Origin: Sthenelais limicola
Lineage: Eukaryota; Annelida; Polychaeta; Phyllodocida; Sigalionidae
DNA length: 64,000 nucleotides
Assembly: GCA_942159475.1 (NCBI GenBank)
Contig: OW804094.1
Location: 48,232,966-48,296,965, forward strand
Reading direction: 5' to 3'
The notes beneath the pieces are model-generated. The model was not told where the DNA came from. It worked only from the letters and a program-made list of their open reading frames with translations, and searched no databases. Each line of letters opens with the position of its first letter. Positions within the stretch are counted from its first letter, which is position 1. Made by a program: the position numbers and the translations under genes. Shown one piece after another: positions 62,203-64,000 of this stretch.

Positions 62203-62580
62203 CTAAAGGGGTGTTTGTTTCACATGCCGTTTAAGCAATATTGGTCCTCTTCTGCCCCTTTGATCAATGCCGCTTTTTTCAAGGGAGGAAAAGAATAACC
62301 GGGTCGTGATTAGCGACCGGAACCCTTTGACATTAATAAATTCTTTAAACTCTTCTTTGAGCGTAGAGAAAGGCTTCATTTGATCTTTATAGAAAACATG
62401 TCGGTATTTCTTGATCCATGCCATGCTGTCTTTAAATGCGTAATCCGTTGTTATCCCATGGATTTTGGCCTCTCTTACGGTCCATTTTAAATGGTTTGCC
62501 CTAACATTGCTGGTTTTCTTATACAACTCAAGTAATTTATGCATATTATATTTTTTACATTGATAACTTCTCATGGTCAA
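62203..62580 (-). CDS. ORF resembling a CENP-B/Tc5-type HTH DNA-binding segment (uncertain)
   Basis: 125 codons. Residues about 25-65 (LKWTVREAKIHGITTDYAF, then KDSMAWIKKYRHVF) fit the second HTH of CENP-B, jerky and pogo-type proteins, where the pattern is EA-x-x-x-G, F-K-x-S, W-I-x-K-(F/Y)-x-x-R. The C-terminal third is basic and looks like chance read-through. No DDE domain follows. It may be a fragment of a pogo/Tigger transposase, an exon of a domesticated gene, or chance. Confidence 0.3.
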   Translation of the reverse strand: MTMRSYQCKKYNMHKLLELYKKTSNVRANHLKWTVREAKIHGITTDYAFKDSMAWIKKYRHVFYKDQMKPFSTLKEEFKEFINVKGFRSLITTRLFFSSLEKSGIDQRGRRGPILLKRHVKQTPL

Positions 62581-62756
62581 CCATCTGAATAGGTTAAGAT
62601 GTATACATATATATATGCTTCCGTCTTAAAACGAATATTAAAAAACAATTATCATTCCTTTGTAAAAAGCAGTGTATTTCCTGTCTTCTAATTCTGATAT
62701 CTACCAATGTAAAAATGGTAGGGAATTAAATGTTTAGCCTGATGCGTCCGATGTTT

Positions 62757-62872
62757 GGGCCCTAGCGGGTGGGGCCTAGCGTCCGAGGAGGGGTGCACGG
62801 ACCCTAACGTCTGAAAATGAGCTAAAGTGGGCCCTAGCGTCGTTGGGCCCTAACGTCTGTAGATCCTAACCT
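62757..62872 (+). repeat. Degenerate GGGCCCTARCGTC minisatellite
   Basis: Six or so degraded copies of GGGCCCTAGCGTC or GGACCCTAACGTCTG with irregular spacing. GC-rich in an AT-rich setting. Non-coding. Confidence 0.65.
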
Positions 62873-62879
62873 TCAGTAA

Positions 62880-64000
62880 TGATGAATAATGAATGAAGAA
62901 TAGAACGGAAATAATCCCAAATGAAAACTATTAGGGTTAAATTCCCCTTTGTCCACAGTTGTTCCCTCCCGCTATACACCGTATATGTCATTGGCATCTA
63001 CAACTGTTTCTCATTACTCCTGGTTCGATCATTCAATTATATTTTATTGGCTACGAACCATGTCATATATAACGTCATTATCAGAAGAAGTACGAGGTAC
63101 TTACCAGAGTGTTGCCCTTGCCTACCATTCCAACTGGCAATCGATCGAGCCTCTTCTTCCACCTTGCCCTGTCCCTAATTTTGCCCCCCCCCCGCCACCA
63201 CACACACCATGTGTTTAATTATACCGTCCCATTGGATGCTACCTAGCTGCCCTTTAAACTTTTCATTCATCTTCCATGTATTCCAGCTTTTATTTGATTC
63301 TTTTTTTAAAAGAATAATTGGAAATTAGGAGAAGGGAAGGGCAAGGAAATTAGGATGTCGATCAGGCGAAGTGGGAATAATGGAAATATTGGAGGCAGGA
63401 AGAAGTCGCCATGCTGAAAGGCATTAACTGGGGTTTTAAGTGAGAATGTTCATCAATACCAGGAGGTCCCTCTTTCCGCTACCATTAGATATTTTGTAGA
63501 CCAAGGAAATTCAAAAGATAGATGAAAATTAGTAAAGAATTTGTCATTGACTGTTGTCTTGTATCAGGAATAAGGCGTTTGGATTTTGAAACTTAGCATT
63601 GATGATCGAATAATACCAAAATCATTCTCTCGAATTTACTACGGAGCCAACTAATGGTCCATTCAGAAAGTGACAGGCACCAAATTAGATTCTATTTGTA
63701 TCATGGTGAAATTTTACAAGGTACCCATTCCTACCGCATGCCACCTCCTAGATTCCAAATGTTTGTTCCCTCTGGCAAAAAGCCTGATACTTTTCTCAGA
63801 TTTTATTAAAATATGGAGACAAACAAGGACACCCTACTGAAATATTCATCTAAGAGAAAATCCACCATTGAAAGTCACTCTCCCTTTGCCCCGATAAAGC
63901 ATCTGACATTCAGTAGATCCGAAAAGTAAATCGCCAATAAAATATGAGTGAACGTCTTGCAAAACACACAATTATTCCCTATCAGCCCTAGTCCCATAGG
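62880..64000. other. No recognisable gene
   Basis: Short frames only; a run of ten C lies at 63184-63193. The window ends in unannotated sequence. Confidence 0.5.

Noticed and set aside
1..64000. CRISPR arrays, bacterial operons, phage or rRNA genes
   Set aside because: None is present; the tandem repeats have no spacers and all long frames belong to eukaryotic LINEs.

Overview
The window reads as nuclear DNA of a metazoan: it is AT-rich, nearly gene-free, and full of decayed retrotransposons, foldback elements and microsatellites, with splice-site-like signals and no operon structure. The palindrome TAGGCCTA recurs (about 1232, 2982, 18064, 35700, 42068), and I associate its abundance with echinoderm genomes, so a marine invertebrate deuterostome is my best guess; the window does not prove it. 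No bacterial or organellar gene is visible. Most long open frames come from mobile elements.

Layout. 1-780: large imperfect palindrome of TGCATAATTTCATG-type arms. 780-12475: no recognisable gene; microsatellites. 12480-13050: TTAA-flanked MITE. 15096-15386 and 23532-23600: two halves of one 38-bp tandem array, split by an 8.1-kb minus-strand LINE (15387-23531) with a 5' UTR, ORF1 (21510-23393), ORF2 (16858-19692, one in-frame stop between endonuclease and reverse transcriptase) and a 1.5-kb 3' UTR. The 1.8 kb between ORF1 and ORF2 holds unrelated material: a 254-bp tandem duplication, an ORF with an SGNH-hydrolase-like ending and a GC-rich block with repeated CCTCTACAC motifs.

27169-28368 is a 5'-truncated L1/Tx1-type LINE with a perfect 14-bp target-site duplication. 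Next to it lies an older, plus-strand CR1-like LINE 3' fragment (about 28395-29766), whose 3' UTR stem-loop matches that of the 8-kb LINE. More dead LINE pieces lie at 41.48-41.91, 47.53-49.90 and 56.25-56.94 kb. Foldback elements lie at 35.2, 41.1 and 42.2 kb.

Host-gene signals are few: a promoter-like cluster (CCAAT, NRF1, ETS and YY1 type sites plus an ATG) at 35.89-36.06 kb, a candidate 63-nt phase-0 exon at 43885-43947, a possible short terminal exon at 44819-44857, and a CENP-B-type HTH-like ORF at 62.2-62.6 kb. The remaining sequence looks intronic or intergenic. There is no gene cluster or pathway to assemble. The most interesting content is the 8-kb LINE, with a SUMO-interaction-like motif and an N-terminal hydrophobic segment in ORF1, and the conserved LINE 3' stem-loop.
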